Positions 8,537-16,471 of a DNA stretch of 64,000 nt are shown here, one piece after another (the stretch's first letter is position 1; the number at the start of each line of letters is the position of its first letter). The stretch is from Hyphomicrobium sp. CS1GBMeth3 (GTDB lineage Bacteria; Pseudomonadota; Alphaproteobacteria; Rhizobiales; Hyphomicrobiaceae). A program made the position numbers and the translations under genes. Under the pieces are notes generated by a model. The model did no database searches and was not told the DNA's origin. It saw only the letters and a list, made by a program, of their open reading frames with translations. The stretch lies in the NCBI RefSeq assembly GCF_900117455.1, contig NZ_FPHO01000003.1, positions 372,001 through 436,000 of the forward strand. The letters are read 5' to 3'.

Positions 8537-8956
8537 TCAGGTCCGGGCGCGGGGCGGCATGACCTTGAGAACGGTCAGCGTATGCGAACGCCCGTCCACG
8601 CCGCTGACCTTCATTCCCTGCCCGGGCGACAGCCCGATCAGCGCGGCACCGACCGGCGTCAGCACCGAGATCTTGCCTTCCTCGATGTTGGCTTCGCCCG
8701 GAAATACCAGCTCTGCCTCGCGCGGCGTTCCTCCGTCGAGCTCGAACCGAACGCGCGAGTTCATCCGAACGACCGTACGTGGCACCTCGGCGTCGGGCAC
8801 CAAGACCGCGCGCTCCATCTCCGCCAGCAGAATGCGCGCGACATGCTCCGACCGCCCATTCAGCATGGCGGCGGTTGCAAGCGCGGTAAGTTGATTTTCC
8901 TCGTGCTCGCCGACAACGATGTCAGGAAGCGCACTGGTGGGCGGATGAAAGGCCAT
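8537..8956 (-). CDS. Rnk / GreA-GreB C-terminal domain protein
   Basis: 139 residues from the ATG at 8956, which has ACGAGG upstream; an in-frame start at 8992 is less good. The N-terminal part holds a short helical region (LTALATAAMLNGRSEHVARI), and the C-terminal ~80 residues match the GreA/GreB-type FKBP-like fold: VVRMNSRVRFEL, then VFPGEANIEEGKISVLTPVG and AALIGLSPGQ. The family (regulator of nucleoside diphosphate kinase, Rnk) binds RNA polymerase near the secondary channel but lacks the long Gre coiled coil, as here. It is a stand-alone gene. Which of Rnk or another Gre-like factor it is cannot be settled by eye. Confidence 0.8.
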   Translation of the reverse strand: MAFHPPTSALPDIVVGEHEENQLTALATAAMLNGRSEHVARILLAEMERAVLVPDAEVPRTVVRMNSRVRFELDGGTPREAELVFPGEANIEEGKISVLTPVGAALIGLSPGQGMKVSGVDGRSHTLTVLKVMPPRART

Positions 8957-9347
8957 GACGAACCTCGTGGGTGCAGGCGTGCGAAGCGGCAAGCGAACGG
9001 GCGCAAGTAGCGGGTATTGAAGGGGGAAGGCTCCAGACGAGGGAACCGGCGATCAGAAGAGAGAAAGAGGCGGACCCCGGCCTGGGACCAAGCAAAACCC
9101 GGCCGAGACTAAACGCCCGCGGTGTCTGCTTCCTCTCGCGGAAGCTTGAGATGGAGGGCCGCTACACTGATCATGCCTAAAGAATGGGCATGAGCCGTCA
9201 CGCTGTCAATGGCCGCGCAATGTCCGCTGGAACTATGCCGGGACGCTTTCACCAAGCGACAAGCCATGCCTTGCCGCGTCACGGCATCTCCGGAATGCTG
9301 ACTCCGGCGGCCCACACCATTTGGAAATCGAAGGCAAAATCACGCCG
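8957..9347. other. Intergenic region, no gene seen
   Basis: Roughly 390 bp between the Rnk-like gene (minus) and the damaged NUDIX gene (plus). Short open frames are present on both strands but none has a good RBS or a recognisable product. The upstream region of both genes must lie here; no clear promoter boxes were seen. Confidence 0.55.
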
Positions 9348-9736
9348 ATGCCCAAGCCCGAGACACCGTTGCTTACAGTCGATTGCGTGGCCTTCGACAG
9401 CCGCGGGCGCGTCTTGCTGATCCGGCGCAACAACGCGCCCTTTTCCGGACACCTCGCACTTCCGGGCGGCTTCGTCGACGTCGGCGAGACAGTGGAGGAA
9501 GCTTGCCGGCGCGAACTCGCCGAGGAAACGGGCATCAAGGCCCGCGCCCTCACGCTGGTCGGCGTCTATTCCGATCCTGAGCGCGATCCGCGCGGCCACG
9601 GGCGGGCGACGACGCCGCGGCAGCGGCATGGATCGCAAACTGGCGCGATCATCGCCTCGCGTTCGACCACGATACGATCGTGCGCGACGCCTACCGCCTC
9701 TTACGGCGCAAGCGGATGATCCCGGCCGCAAAGTAG
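9348..9736 (+). pseudogene. NUDIX hydrolase, internally deleted and frameshifted
   Basis: The first ~85 codons encode a good NUDIX domain: LPGGFVDVGETVEEACRREL then AEETGI, the full GX5EX7REUXEEXGU box. After DPERDPRGH (about 9598) the frame changes. The family's C-terminal strands resume in another frame from about 9603: AGDDAAAAAWIANWRDHRLA, then FDHDTIVRDAYRLL, ending at a TAG at 9734-9736. The central strand usually found between PRGH and the AGDDA segment is missing. This points to an internal deletion that also broke the frame. The product read without a shift ends at 9719 with an unrelated tail. A sequencing error alone would not explain the missing residues. Confidence 0.75.
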
Positions 9737-9786
9737 CGACCACCGGCAGACTTACAAACCGGCCCTCGCCGCACGACATCGCGCGA

Positions 9787-10059
9787 TCAGTCCTCGACCT
9801 CTTCCTTGACGATCGAGCCGTCGACCGGATTGAAGTAGACCTCGACGTCCTTGCCGTCCTTGTTCTTGCCGTAGATCTCATAGCAGTTGCCCGAGACCTT
9901 GAAGACGTCGTGTGTGTAGCCGAGGTCAGCGATCTTCTGCTTCATATCGGCTTCGGAGAGCCACGCGTCCTTCGGCGCAGCGGGACAGTCGGCATCGGCC
10001 AGCGCCACGCTGGAGCCGAGTGCGATCAACAGGCCGGTCAAAGCGAACTTCAGCGTCAT
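9787..10059 (-). CDS. Small secreted PepSY-domain protein
   Basis: 90 residues. A signal peptide (LKFALTGLLIALGSSVALADA) is followed by one PepSY-like domain: MKQKIADLGYTHDVFKVSGN, then CYEIYGKNKDGKDVEVYFNP and VDGSIVKEE. Two cysteines could form a disulfide. Small periplasmic PepSY proteins are common in this order; they may modulate proteases or bind ligands, but no function is proved. The start has AGGAAAGGAA upstream. It is separated from the deacetylase gene upstream by a 9-bp hairpin and converges on the broken NUDIX gene. Confidence 0.85.
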   Translation of the reverse strand: MTLKFALTGLLIALGSSVALADADCPAAPKDAWLSEADMKQKIADLGYTHDVFKVSGNCYEIYGKNKDGKDVEVYFNPVDGSIVKEEVED

Positions 10060-10078
10060 GGGGCGGTTCCTTTCCTGC

Positions 10079-10104
10079 GTCCACTCCGTCTTGAGGGAGT
10101 GGAC
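10079..10104. terminator. Perfect 9-bp hairpin, possible terminator or processing site
   Basis: GTCCACTCC and GGAGTGGAC are separated by 8 nt. It lies downstream of the 10164-11162 gene and just upstream of the PepSY gene start, both on the minus strand. No T-run follows on either strand, so an intrinsic terminator is not assured; a 5'-UTR structure of the PepSY mRNA is an alternative. Confidence 0.4.
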
Positions 10105-10163
10105 TTGGAATGCGCCGCCCTGCGGATTGGTTCATCCGCCCACGCCGGCCGCCAAAGGAGCCA

Positions 10164-11162
10164 TCAGGCTGCGGCAACCGCGTGCCGGAAATCGGCCGCC
10201 CGTCGCGGCAACGCACCGCGCTCGTTGACGGCGCGCGCATGCGCGCCCATCGGCAGCACCTCAAAGCTCGCAGCGTACTCGGCCAGCAAGGTGTCGGCGA
10301 GAGCCACCTTGTCGACACCGGAGAGCTTCATCCCCGGGAAATAGCTGAGCACCGGAACATCGTCTCCGCCGAGGAAATCGAGCGGGTGCAGTAGAAGCGA
10401 CGGCTCAATGCCGCGCAGCCGACAAAGCCTGAGCGCGGTCTTGAAGTACGTGCGCGCCACGGCCGGCGAATACCCGGCAAGATACATGATGTAGCTGAGG
10501 TGGAACGGCACACGCGCCACCGGCATCGTCGTAACGGGCAACTCCATGAGGGTAGCGCCGTTCGCGAGTTGCCATTCATAAGGTTTCAACGAGCGCAAGC
10601 CATCCGACACCGTGCCGTAAAGCGACCGACGCTTGTCGCGCTCCTCCTTGGAGAAGCTCGAGTTGAAGAAATAGTAGGCGCGCGCCACCGGTCCAAGGAA
10701 CGTTGGGAATGTCGAGGCATCGTAGGCGTAGCCACGCGCCCTGAGCGTCTCCAGCACGGTTTCCGAGATCGAGAATCCCGGCCCACGGAATCCCGTCGGC
10801 CGAACACCCGTCGCTGCAGCGATCGCGTCCTCGGCGTTCGCGATCTCGGTGTTTACGTCCTCCGCCGTATAGAGATGCAACCACGGCTCGTGATGGAAGG
10901 AGTGGTTGGCGATTTCGTGCCCCGCCGCCGCGATCGAGCGCAGCGCGGCATGGTTCTTCTCGAGCGCCGCATCCTGCCCGACGATAAAGAAGGTGATCGT
11001 GAGGTTGTGCCGCTCCAGCAGCTCGAGAATGCGCGGCACGACCATGTCGAAATACGACGGAAACGACTGCCACCCCTCGTCGCCGTGGGTCTTCATGTAG
11101 GCCCACTGGTTGTCGAGATCGAGCGAAAGGTTCGCCTTGGGTTTGTTACCAGCGGCAGCCAC
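10164..11162 (-). CDS. Polysaccharide deacetylase family protein (NodB domain)
   Basis: 332 residues from a GTG at 11162 with AAGGA about 8 nt upstream. NodB-type motifs are intact: motif 1 NLSLDLDNQWAY with acidic residues, motif 2 EIANHSFHHEPW with the H-S-x-x-H metal pair, motif 3 GFRGPGFSIS, and a C-terminal LLHPLDFLGGDD histidine motif. It should remove N-acetyl or N-formyl groups from an amino sugar. No signal peptide or membrane helix, so it acts in the cytoplasm or at the membrane surface, as ArnD-like enzymes do on lipid-linked sugars. It follows the SMR-like gene by 40 nt in what looks like one operon with the GT2 fusion upstream. Confidence 0.85.
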   Translation of the reverse strand: MAAAGNKPKANLSLDLDNQWAYMKTHGDEGWQSFPSYFDMVVPRILELLERHNLTITFFIVGQDAALEKNHAALRSIAAAGHEIANHSFHHEPWLHLYTAEDVNTEIANAEDAIAAATGVRPTGFRGPGFSISETVLETLRARGYAYDASTFPTFLGPVARAYYFFNSSFSKEERDKRRSLYGTVSDGLRSLKPYEWQLANGATLMELPVTTMPVARVPFHLSYIMYLAGYSPAVARTYFKTALRLCRLRGIEPSLLLHPLDFLGGDDVPVLSYFPGMKLSGVDKVALADTLLAEYAASFEVLPMGAHARAVNERGALPRRAADFRHAVAAA

Positions 11163-11202
11163 AACGGCAGTCCTTGTCAGTTATCCGGAACGCGAGACGA
11201 CC

Positions 11203-11622
11203 TTAGGTCTCTGCGTTGGGAGAGCGCTCGACGTGCGGCACGCTATCGGTAAGCTTCGGCGCCTCTTTACTTGCGGACGTGATCAGCAAAATACCACAGA
11301 TCACCAACGCTGCACCGGCCAGCGTCTGCAGTCGAAGCTCTTCGTGCAGAATGAAGGGCGACAGAAGCGAGATGCCGACCAACGAAAGCGAGATCACGAA
11401 CGAATAAGAGACCGTGAGCTCAATCTGTCGCAGCGCCAGGAGATAGCTGCCAAGCAGCACCACGCAGCACGTGATCGCCAGCAACAGATAGGGGTTGAAC
11501 GCGAAGCGCACGAGCGACCAGAGCGAGATCTCGCTCGGAAAAGCCGCCATGGCCGACTTGAACAGGAAATTCGAGGCGATGTTCGCGACCACCGCCAGCA
11601 GCAACAAAAACCAACCCAACAT
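11203..11622 (-). CDS. Four-helix SMR/EamA-like membrane protein (possible lipid-sugar flippase subunit)
   Basis: 139 residues with four membrane helices: FLLLLAVVANIASNFLFKSA, then LLLAITCCVVLLGSYLLALR, VSYSFVISLSLVGISLLSPF and LAGAALVICGILLI. This is the size and layout of the small multidrug resistance superfamily, which includes the ArnE/ArnF undecaprenyl-phosphate-aminoarabinose flippase. The RBS AGAGGA precedes the ATG at 11622. Lying between an oxidoreductase and a sugar deacetylase, near a GT2 domain, a glycolipid flippase role is more likely than drug efflux; that is inference. The EmrE-type glutamate in helix 1 is not obvious. Confidence 0.8.
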   Translation of the reverse strand: MLGWFLLLLAVVANIASNFLFKSAMAAFPSEISLWSLVRFAFNPYLLLAITCCVVLLGSYLLALRQIELTVSYSFVISLSLVGISLLSPFILHEELRLQTLAGAALVICGILLITSASKEAPKLTDSVPHVERSPNAET

Positions 11623-11634
11623 TGTGTCCTCTGA

Positions 11635-13059
11635 TCAAGCCGTCCTGCGGCTCTGCGCAACGCCGTGCAACGGCGTCCTGGCCTCGAACTCCAAGAGACT
11701 GCCAAGCGCCTTCTGAGCAAGCCCGATCGTCTCGTCGACGTTGAGATTACCATTGATGATCTGCGAGGAGTTCACGATATAGAGACCCGGAATGCTTGTC
11801 TCCATCGGCGGCACTTTTTGCGAGTAATTGAGCGACTGGATCGCCATCACGTTGCGCGCCCGCGAGACCCGAAACGCCAGAATGTCGTCCTCGGAAAACG
11901 TGTCGTACATCTGGCTCAGCGCCGCCACGCACCGCCGGCGGATCTCCTCATCCGGCACTTCGAACAACGGATCGCCCGAAGGCACGTACGTCGGCAGATA
12001 TACAAGAGAGCGTCCACCGAACTCCCGCGGATCGACAACCGCGGTCATCTCGATGACGCCCGTGAAGGGAATGGTCTCGTCAGCGATGTAGGTCAGGTAG
12101 CGGCCACGCAACGGCTTCTTCAACAGCAACGACGAGCACACGACACCCTGGTAGCGCGCGCTGGCGAGACGCTCCCGCTCCGGCTCGTTGAGGTCCGGAC
12201 ACATGCGAGCCGCGAGCGGGCCAGCCGCGGTGACGACCACATGATCGAACGTTCCCTCCCAGTCCTTCGCGCTCACCTCTACGCCGTCGGCGACGCGGCG
12301 GATCGAACGGACGGGACTATCGGTACGCGAGACGACGCCGCGGCTCGTGAGGTTCTGCATCAGAGCTTCGATAATGGTTGCGTAGCCGCCCGTGACGGTT
12401 CCGAACATCTCCTTCTTGAGCCCGCTCCGGCGCGCTCCGTAAAAGCGGTTGATCACGGACCAAATGAAGGAGGCCGACACGACATTGTGGTTGGAGCCAA
12501 GCTTGGCGCGGAGCAGCGGCCGCCAAACCTGCTCGTAGGCGCCACGCCCGGAAAGCCGCTTGAGCCACGTATCGACGGGGATGCTTTCGAGCCGCACGCC
12601 ATTCCGGATGCGCGACGCATAGAGAATGGTGAACGCTAGCCGCGACTTCTCGATCAGATTGAGCGGCTTGAAGCGCAAGTAATCGATTGCGTCGTTCAAC
12701 GGATAGAACGTGCCGCCGGTATAGAAATCAGTCTTGGTCGTGGTCCAGTTCATCTGCCCATCGAGACCGATATCGGCGAGCAGCGCGCCGAGGTTCCGAT
12801 CCGAGAGCAGCGCCACGTGATAATGCCTATCCCAGGTGATAGGCCCGAGCTTCCACGCGTCGGCAAGACCACCGAAACGATCCGAAGCTTCGAGCACCGT
12901 GATCTCGCGGCTAGGTCCTGCGAGTTTGTGGGCGAGCGCAAGGCCGAGCATGCCTCCGCCGACGATGCACCACCGTTGCTTTCCCGATGACGCGGGCGAA
13001 GGCTCAGCCTCGCCTGCGAAAGAGCGGCCGGGTTCAATACTGCGCAGGGTCGCCGTCAT
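11635..13059 (-). CDS. FAD-dependent oxidoreductase, UDP-galactopyranose mutase/amine oxidase-like
   Basis: 474 residues. The N-terminal Rossmann motif is CIVGGGMLGLALAHKLAG, followed by ITVLEASDRFGGLADAWKLG, the second FAD-binding block of the amine oxidase/protoporphyrinogen oxidase/UGM superfamily. GLYIVNSSQIINGNLNVDET near the end completes the FAD site. It may rearrange or oxidise a sugar or a lipid-linked intermediate in the surrounding glycan cluster. The start codon overlaps the stop of the deacetylase-GT2 gene by 4 nt (ATGA), so the two are translationally coupled. Substrate unknown. Confidence 0.8.
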   Translation of the reverse strand: MTATLRSIEPGRSFAGEAEPSPASSGKQRWCIVGGGMLGLALAHKLAGPSREITVLEASDRFGGLADAWKLGPITWDRHYHVALLSDRNLGALLADIGLDGQMNWTTTKTDFYTGGTFYPLNDAIDYLRFKPLNLIEKSRLAFTILYASRIRNGVRLESIPVDTWLKRLSGRGAYEQVWRPLLRAKLGSNHNVVSASFIWSVINRFYGARRSGLKKEMFGTVTGGYATIIEALMQNLTSRGVVSRTDSPVRSIRRVADGVEVSAKDWEGTFDHVVVTAAGPLAARMCPDLNEPERERLASARYQGVVCSSLLLKKPLRGRYLTYIADETIPFTGVIEMTAVVDPREFGGRSLVYLPTYVPSGDPLFEVPDEEIRRRCVAALSQMYDTFSEDDILAFRVSRARNVMAIQSLNYSQKVPPMETSIPGLYIVNSSQIINGNLNVDETIGLAQKALGSLLEFEARTPLHGVAQSRRTA

Positions 13060-14768
13060 AGGACCTCGTGCGTGACACGGCGCGTCCTGTCGGATGACCT
13101 GTGTTGGTCGCCCACGCCGGCCCTCCTCAGAACATCAGCACGCGAGAACAAGAGCTCGCGGATCAGGCCGAGATGCTGCCTGATCACGGAAAGCGTCTTC
13201 ATCTTCGAAACGCCGAGCAGGCGCGTCTCGAGCACAGTCGGGTACTCGACGATCTTGGAGCCGCTCTGATCCAAGAGAATGAACATCTCCATGATGCCCA
13301 TGAACCCGCCGTTGGAGGGCTGCAGCGGCGCGATCTTCGAGCGGCGATAGACACGGAAGCACGCCGTGTAGCTCGCAAAACGATGATTGAGAATGCGATT
13401 ATAGATCCGCGACAGGTTGCGCGAGAGCGCGAGCCGCCAGCCCGGAACGTTCATGACGCCGCCCTTGGGATGGTAGGGCGAGGCCTGCACCAGATCGACG
13501 TCCGGTGTAAGAAGCGGGATCATCTTTGCGAGTTCGTGCGGATCGAAGCTGCAATCGCAATCGATGCCACAGACGATCTCGTCTCGCGCCGCGCGGATGC
13601 CGGTCATCGTCGCCGCCGCAATGCCGCGGTTCTCGGGATGCTGAATGAGCTGGCAATCGGCGCGATTGCCGAACAGCTCTTGCAGCTTGGCCCAGGTGCC
13701 GTCGGCACTACCGTCGTCGACGAAGATATAGGAGAAATCGAAGCGTCCCGCTGTCTCCTTCGCGAACGAGGCGAGGTTGCCTGCGAGATACGGAAGCGTC
13801 TCCTCCTCATTGTAGCAAGGCACCACAATCGTGGCCTTCGTTCCGCCCGTTGCACGCGCGACGGCCGCCCCCGCAGCGTCCACGGGTTGGGGCGCAGCGG
13901 CCGTTTCCGGGGCAAGCCCGAGATAATCCGCAATGCTCTGGAAGCGATGCGTGGTCAGGAACGCCTCGACGCGCTCCTTCATCTTTTCGAGATTGCGGTA
14001 GTGACGGATCTGGCTCAGCCGCTTTGCCGCCGACACCCGCGGTTGGTCGGGATCGAACTCCCAGGTATGGAAATAGAGATGCCAGGGCTCCGTGCTGTTC
14101 TGCAGATAGCTGGCGAGGCGCCACTCGTAGAGGGCGCGCGGCGCCTGCCGCAGATAGTTGCCGCCCGTGATCGGCACCGGTACGCCGAGGATGCTGTCGG
14201 AGGACAGCGGAACTTCAGTCAGAGACCAGTCCTGGCCCTTGATCTCGCGAATCTTGCGCCACTCCGGCCGACCGGCGAACGCAAAGCCGAACGGGCGAAC
14301 ACTGGAGTCATACTTCACGCCTTCTTTTGCCAGGATCTCATACGGCGTGAGATCGTCTGTCGGAAGCGTGCCGGACGCAATGCGGTAGCCGAGGACCCTC
14401 TGCCCCGTCGCCGCCTCGATGGCGTTGCGGGAGCGCTGGAAATCGACGCGGAAATCCTCGGGAGAGAGCTGCGTGTAGTTCCGATGAAGATAGCCCTTAC
14501 TGGCCACGTCATGACCGCGACGCGCCACCTCGGCGATAAGATCCGGGCAACGCTCGGCAATCCAACCGAGTACAAAGAAAGTGGCTTTCTGGTCAGTGCG
14601 ATCAAGCAGATCGAGGGTAGCCAACGTCGATTTTTCAACGCGCAATGCAAATCGGGACCAATAACGCTGCGGAATAACCTGCCGCATGGCGGCAACCTGG
14701 AAGTAGTCTTCCAGGTTTACGGAAAGAATATTCCGAACATTACTCGCAGATTTTGGCGTATATGCCAT
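13056..14768 (-). CDS. Fusion: N-terminal polysaccharide deacetylase-like domain + C-terminal GT2 glycosyltransferase
   Basis: 570 residues. Residues ~12-290 match the exosortase-type (DUF3473) polysaccharide deacetylase family: ILSVNLEDYFQVAAMR, KATFFVLGWIAER, GHDVASKGYLHRNYTQ, GYRIAS, WHLYFHTWEFDPDQPR. Two active-site positions look changed: the usual V-D-x-E-D is V-N-L-E-D, and the usual S-H-G-x-x-H is S-K-G-Y-L-H. Residues ~315-550 are a GT-A family 2 domain: IVVPCYNEEETLPYL, IFVDDGSADGTW, and a D-C-D metal motif in CGIDCDCSFDPHELAK, resembling dolichol-/undecaprenyl-phosphate sugar synthases. No membrane helices are evident. The deacetylase half may be inactive or structural while the GT2 half charges a lipid carrier. 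Confidence 0.85.
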   Translation of the reverse strand: MAYTPKSASNVRNILSVNLEDYFQVAAMRQVIPQRYWSRFALRVEKSTLATLDLLDRTDQKATFFVLGWIAERCPDLIAEVARRGHDVASKGYLHRNYTQLSPEDFRVDFQRSRNAIEAATGQRVLGYRIASGTLPTDDLTPYEILAKEGVKYDSSVRPFGFAFAGRPEWRKIREIKGQDWSLTEVPLSSDSILGVPVPITGGNYLRQAPRALYEWRLASYLQNSTEPWHLYFHTWEFDPDQPRVSAAKRLSQIRHYRNLEKMKERVEAFLTTHRFQSIADYLGLAPETAAAPQPVDAAGAAVARATGGTKATIVVPCYNEEETLPYLAGNLASFAKETAGRFDFSYIFVDDGSADGTWAKLQELFGNRADCQLIQHPENRGIAAATMTGIRAARDEIVCGIDCDCSFDPHELAKMIPLLTPDVDLVQASPYHPKGGVMNVPGWRLALSRNLSRIYNRILNHRFASYTACFRVYRRSKIAPLQPSNGGFMGIMEMFILLDQSGSKIVEYPTVLETRLLGVSKMKTLSVIRQHLGLIRELLFSRADVLRRAGVGDQHRSSDRTRRVTHEVL

Positions 14769-15245
14769 TCTACACCAGATAAACTCAACTCATGCATACT
14801 ACTATCTAAAACGCCGCTCTGCTGTTGGCGAAGGCAGCCAAGGTTAATGGCACATTATGCAAACATCATTATAGGAAATGATCTCACGGCCCGCCCAAAA
14901 GGCACGGAAGCAACTTCCTCAAATGATATATCACTTGCACCAAGAGCCGTCAGCCGTCAGCCGATTGCCGCGACATCCCTAGATACCCTAAGTATTCCCC
15001 CTAGGCACCGTCATTCGCGCACCTTGGCAATGGCAAGCGGAGAGTGCAGGTTCGTGGACTGTTGATCCAGAAGGTTCGGAAAACGTCATTAAGGCCGGAG
15101 GCCCCGATCAGCCTGGGCGGCGAAAGCCCGTTATGCGGAATACCGATTTCTCAACTATCTCGCCCCTCAATGCACCGGAAAAAGCGGGAGCAGGCCTCCG
15201 TATGACTTCGCGCTCGATTTACTGAACTTGCCGTTAGGTCGGATT
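14769..15245. other. Low-GC divergent intergenic region
   Basis: About 480 bp between the GT2 fusion gene (minus) and wecB (plus). The stretch 14765-14960 is visibly richer in A and T than the surroundings. No gene with an RBS and a recognisable product is seen. Promoters for both directions must lie here; see the TATAAT candidate. Confidence 0.6.
14868..14873 (-). promoter_or_regulatory. Candidate -10 box (TATAAT) for the glycan operon
   Basis: A perfect TATAAT on the minus strand, about 95 nt upstream of the 14768 start codon, in the AT-rich part of the intergenic region. A -35 partner is weak (TTGGGC with a 19-nt spacer), so this may need an activator or may be chance. Confidence 0.3.
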
Positions 15246-16433
15246 ATGAAAACCCTTGTTGTCTTTGGCACGCGCCCGGAAGCCATCAAGATGGCGCCCG
15301 TCGTCATGGCTTTACAGCGGGAGCCCAGCGTCGACGTCGAGGTTTGCGTCACAGCGCAACATCGGCAGATGCTCGACCAGGTCCTCGCGTTATTCCAGAT
15401 CGAGCCGGCCTACGACCTCGACATCATGACGGCTGCGCAGGGGTTGACCGACATAACCTGCGCGATCCTTCAGAAGATCGAGCCTGTTCTCGTCAAGGCG
15501 ATGCCTGATCTCGTGCTCGTGCACGGCGACACCACGACCACGTTGGCGACGACTCTCGCCTGCTACTACCAGAAAATTCCCGTAGCACACGTCGAAGCCG
15601 GCCTGCGCTCCGGCAATCCACTGCAGCCCTGGCCGGAAGAGATCAACCGCCGCGTCACCGACGCCATCGCCAACCTTTTCTTTGCGCCGACCACGAGCGC
15701 ACGCGCCAATCTTCTGGCCGAGAACGCGAACCCCACCACCGTTCACGTTACGGGAAACACCGTCATCGATGCTTTGTTCGAAACGGTGCGCATCATCGAT
15801 GAGCGTCCCGGCCTCGAAGCCTCATTGCGGAACCAGTTCGCGTTCCTCGACGCCGATCGCCCGCTGCTGCTGGTAACAGGGCACCGCCGAGAGAATTTCG
15901 GCGAGCCGTTCCGCCATCTCTGCGAGGCCATCGCCGACCTCGCGCGAGCGCACGACTTGCAGGTGGTCTACCCGGTTCACCTCAACCCCAACGTCCAGAA
16001 ACCGGTGCGAGACATCCTGAGCGGCGTTGAGCATGTGCATCTGATCGAGCCGCTGGATTACCTGCCGTTCGTGTATCTGATGCGCCGATCCTACGTGATC
16101 CTTACCGACAGCGGCGGCATCCAGGAGGAAGCGCCGTCCCTCGGCAAGCCCGTTTTCGTGATGCGCAATGTCACCGAAAGGCCAGAGGCCGTTGCGGCAG
16201 GAACGGTCCGCCTCGTTGGAACGGACCGCAAGCGCATCTTCGACAGCGTGTCTGACGTGCTTCGCGACAGAGCGTGCTATCTCGAGATGTCCCGCGTCCA
16301 CAACCCTTACGGCGACGGCAAGGCAAGCGAGCGCATCGCCGGCATCATTGCCGGACGCAGCGTTGACGAATGGCTCGGGCCTGTCGGACACGACCGCGCC
16401 CCGGTGTCTGCGCCCGTTCACGAGGAAACATAG
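15246..16433 (+). CDS. wecB: UDP-N-acetylglucosamine 2-epimerase (non-hydrolysing)
   Basis: 395 residues from the ATG at 15246 (an upstream TTG at 15228 is less likely). It interconverts UDP-GlcNAc and UDP-ManNAc. Family blocks: [16 protein letters not shown] at the N-terminus, [47 protein letters not shown], and near the end [20 protein letters not shown] plus [10 protein letters not shown]. All are intact. It supplies the ManNAc nucleotide precursor for a glycan; with a GT2, deacetylases and GT-C proteins close by, a lipid-linked amino sugar is a natural product. The C-terminus has a short extra tail. Confidence 0.95.
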   Translation: MKTLVVFGTRPEAIKMAPVVMALQREPSVDVEVCVTAQHRQMLDQVLALFQIEPAYDLDIMTAAQGLTDITCAILQKIEPVLVKAMPDLVLVHGDTTTTLATTLACYYQKIPVAHVEAGLRSGNPLQPWPEEINRRVTDAIANLFFAPTTSARANLLAENANPTTVHVTGNTVIDALFETVRIIDERPGLEASLRNQFAFLDADRPLLLVTGHRRENFGEPFRHLCEAIADLARAHDLQVVYPVHLNPNVQKPVRDILSGVEHVHLIEPLDYLPFVYLMRRSYVILTDSGGIQEEAPSLGKPVFVMRNVTERPEAVAAGTVRLVGTDRKRIFDSVSDVLRDRACYLEMSRVHNPYGDGKASERIAGIIAGRSVDEWLGPVGHDRAPVSAPVHEET

Positions 16434-16471
16434 CATCTCCCGATCGGCTCAAGTCGCTTAACCGCGGAAAC

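Noticed and set aside
10079-10104. Confident intrinsic terminator
   Set aside because: The hairpin is perfect, but no T-run follows on either strand.
13101-15065. Long plus-strand open frame (654 codons) opposite the GT2 fusion gene
   Set aside because: It is antisense to a gene with clear domains, has Arg/His/Gln-rich low-information sequence and no RBS. High GC makes long shadow frames common.
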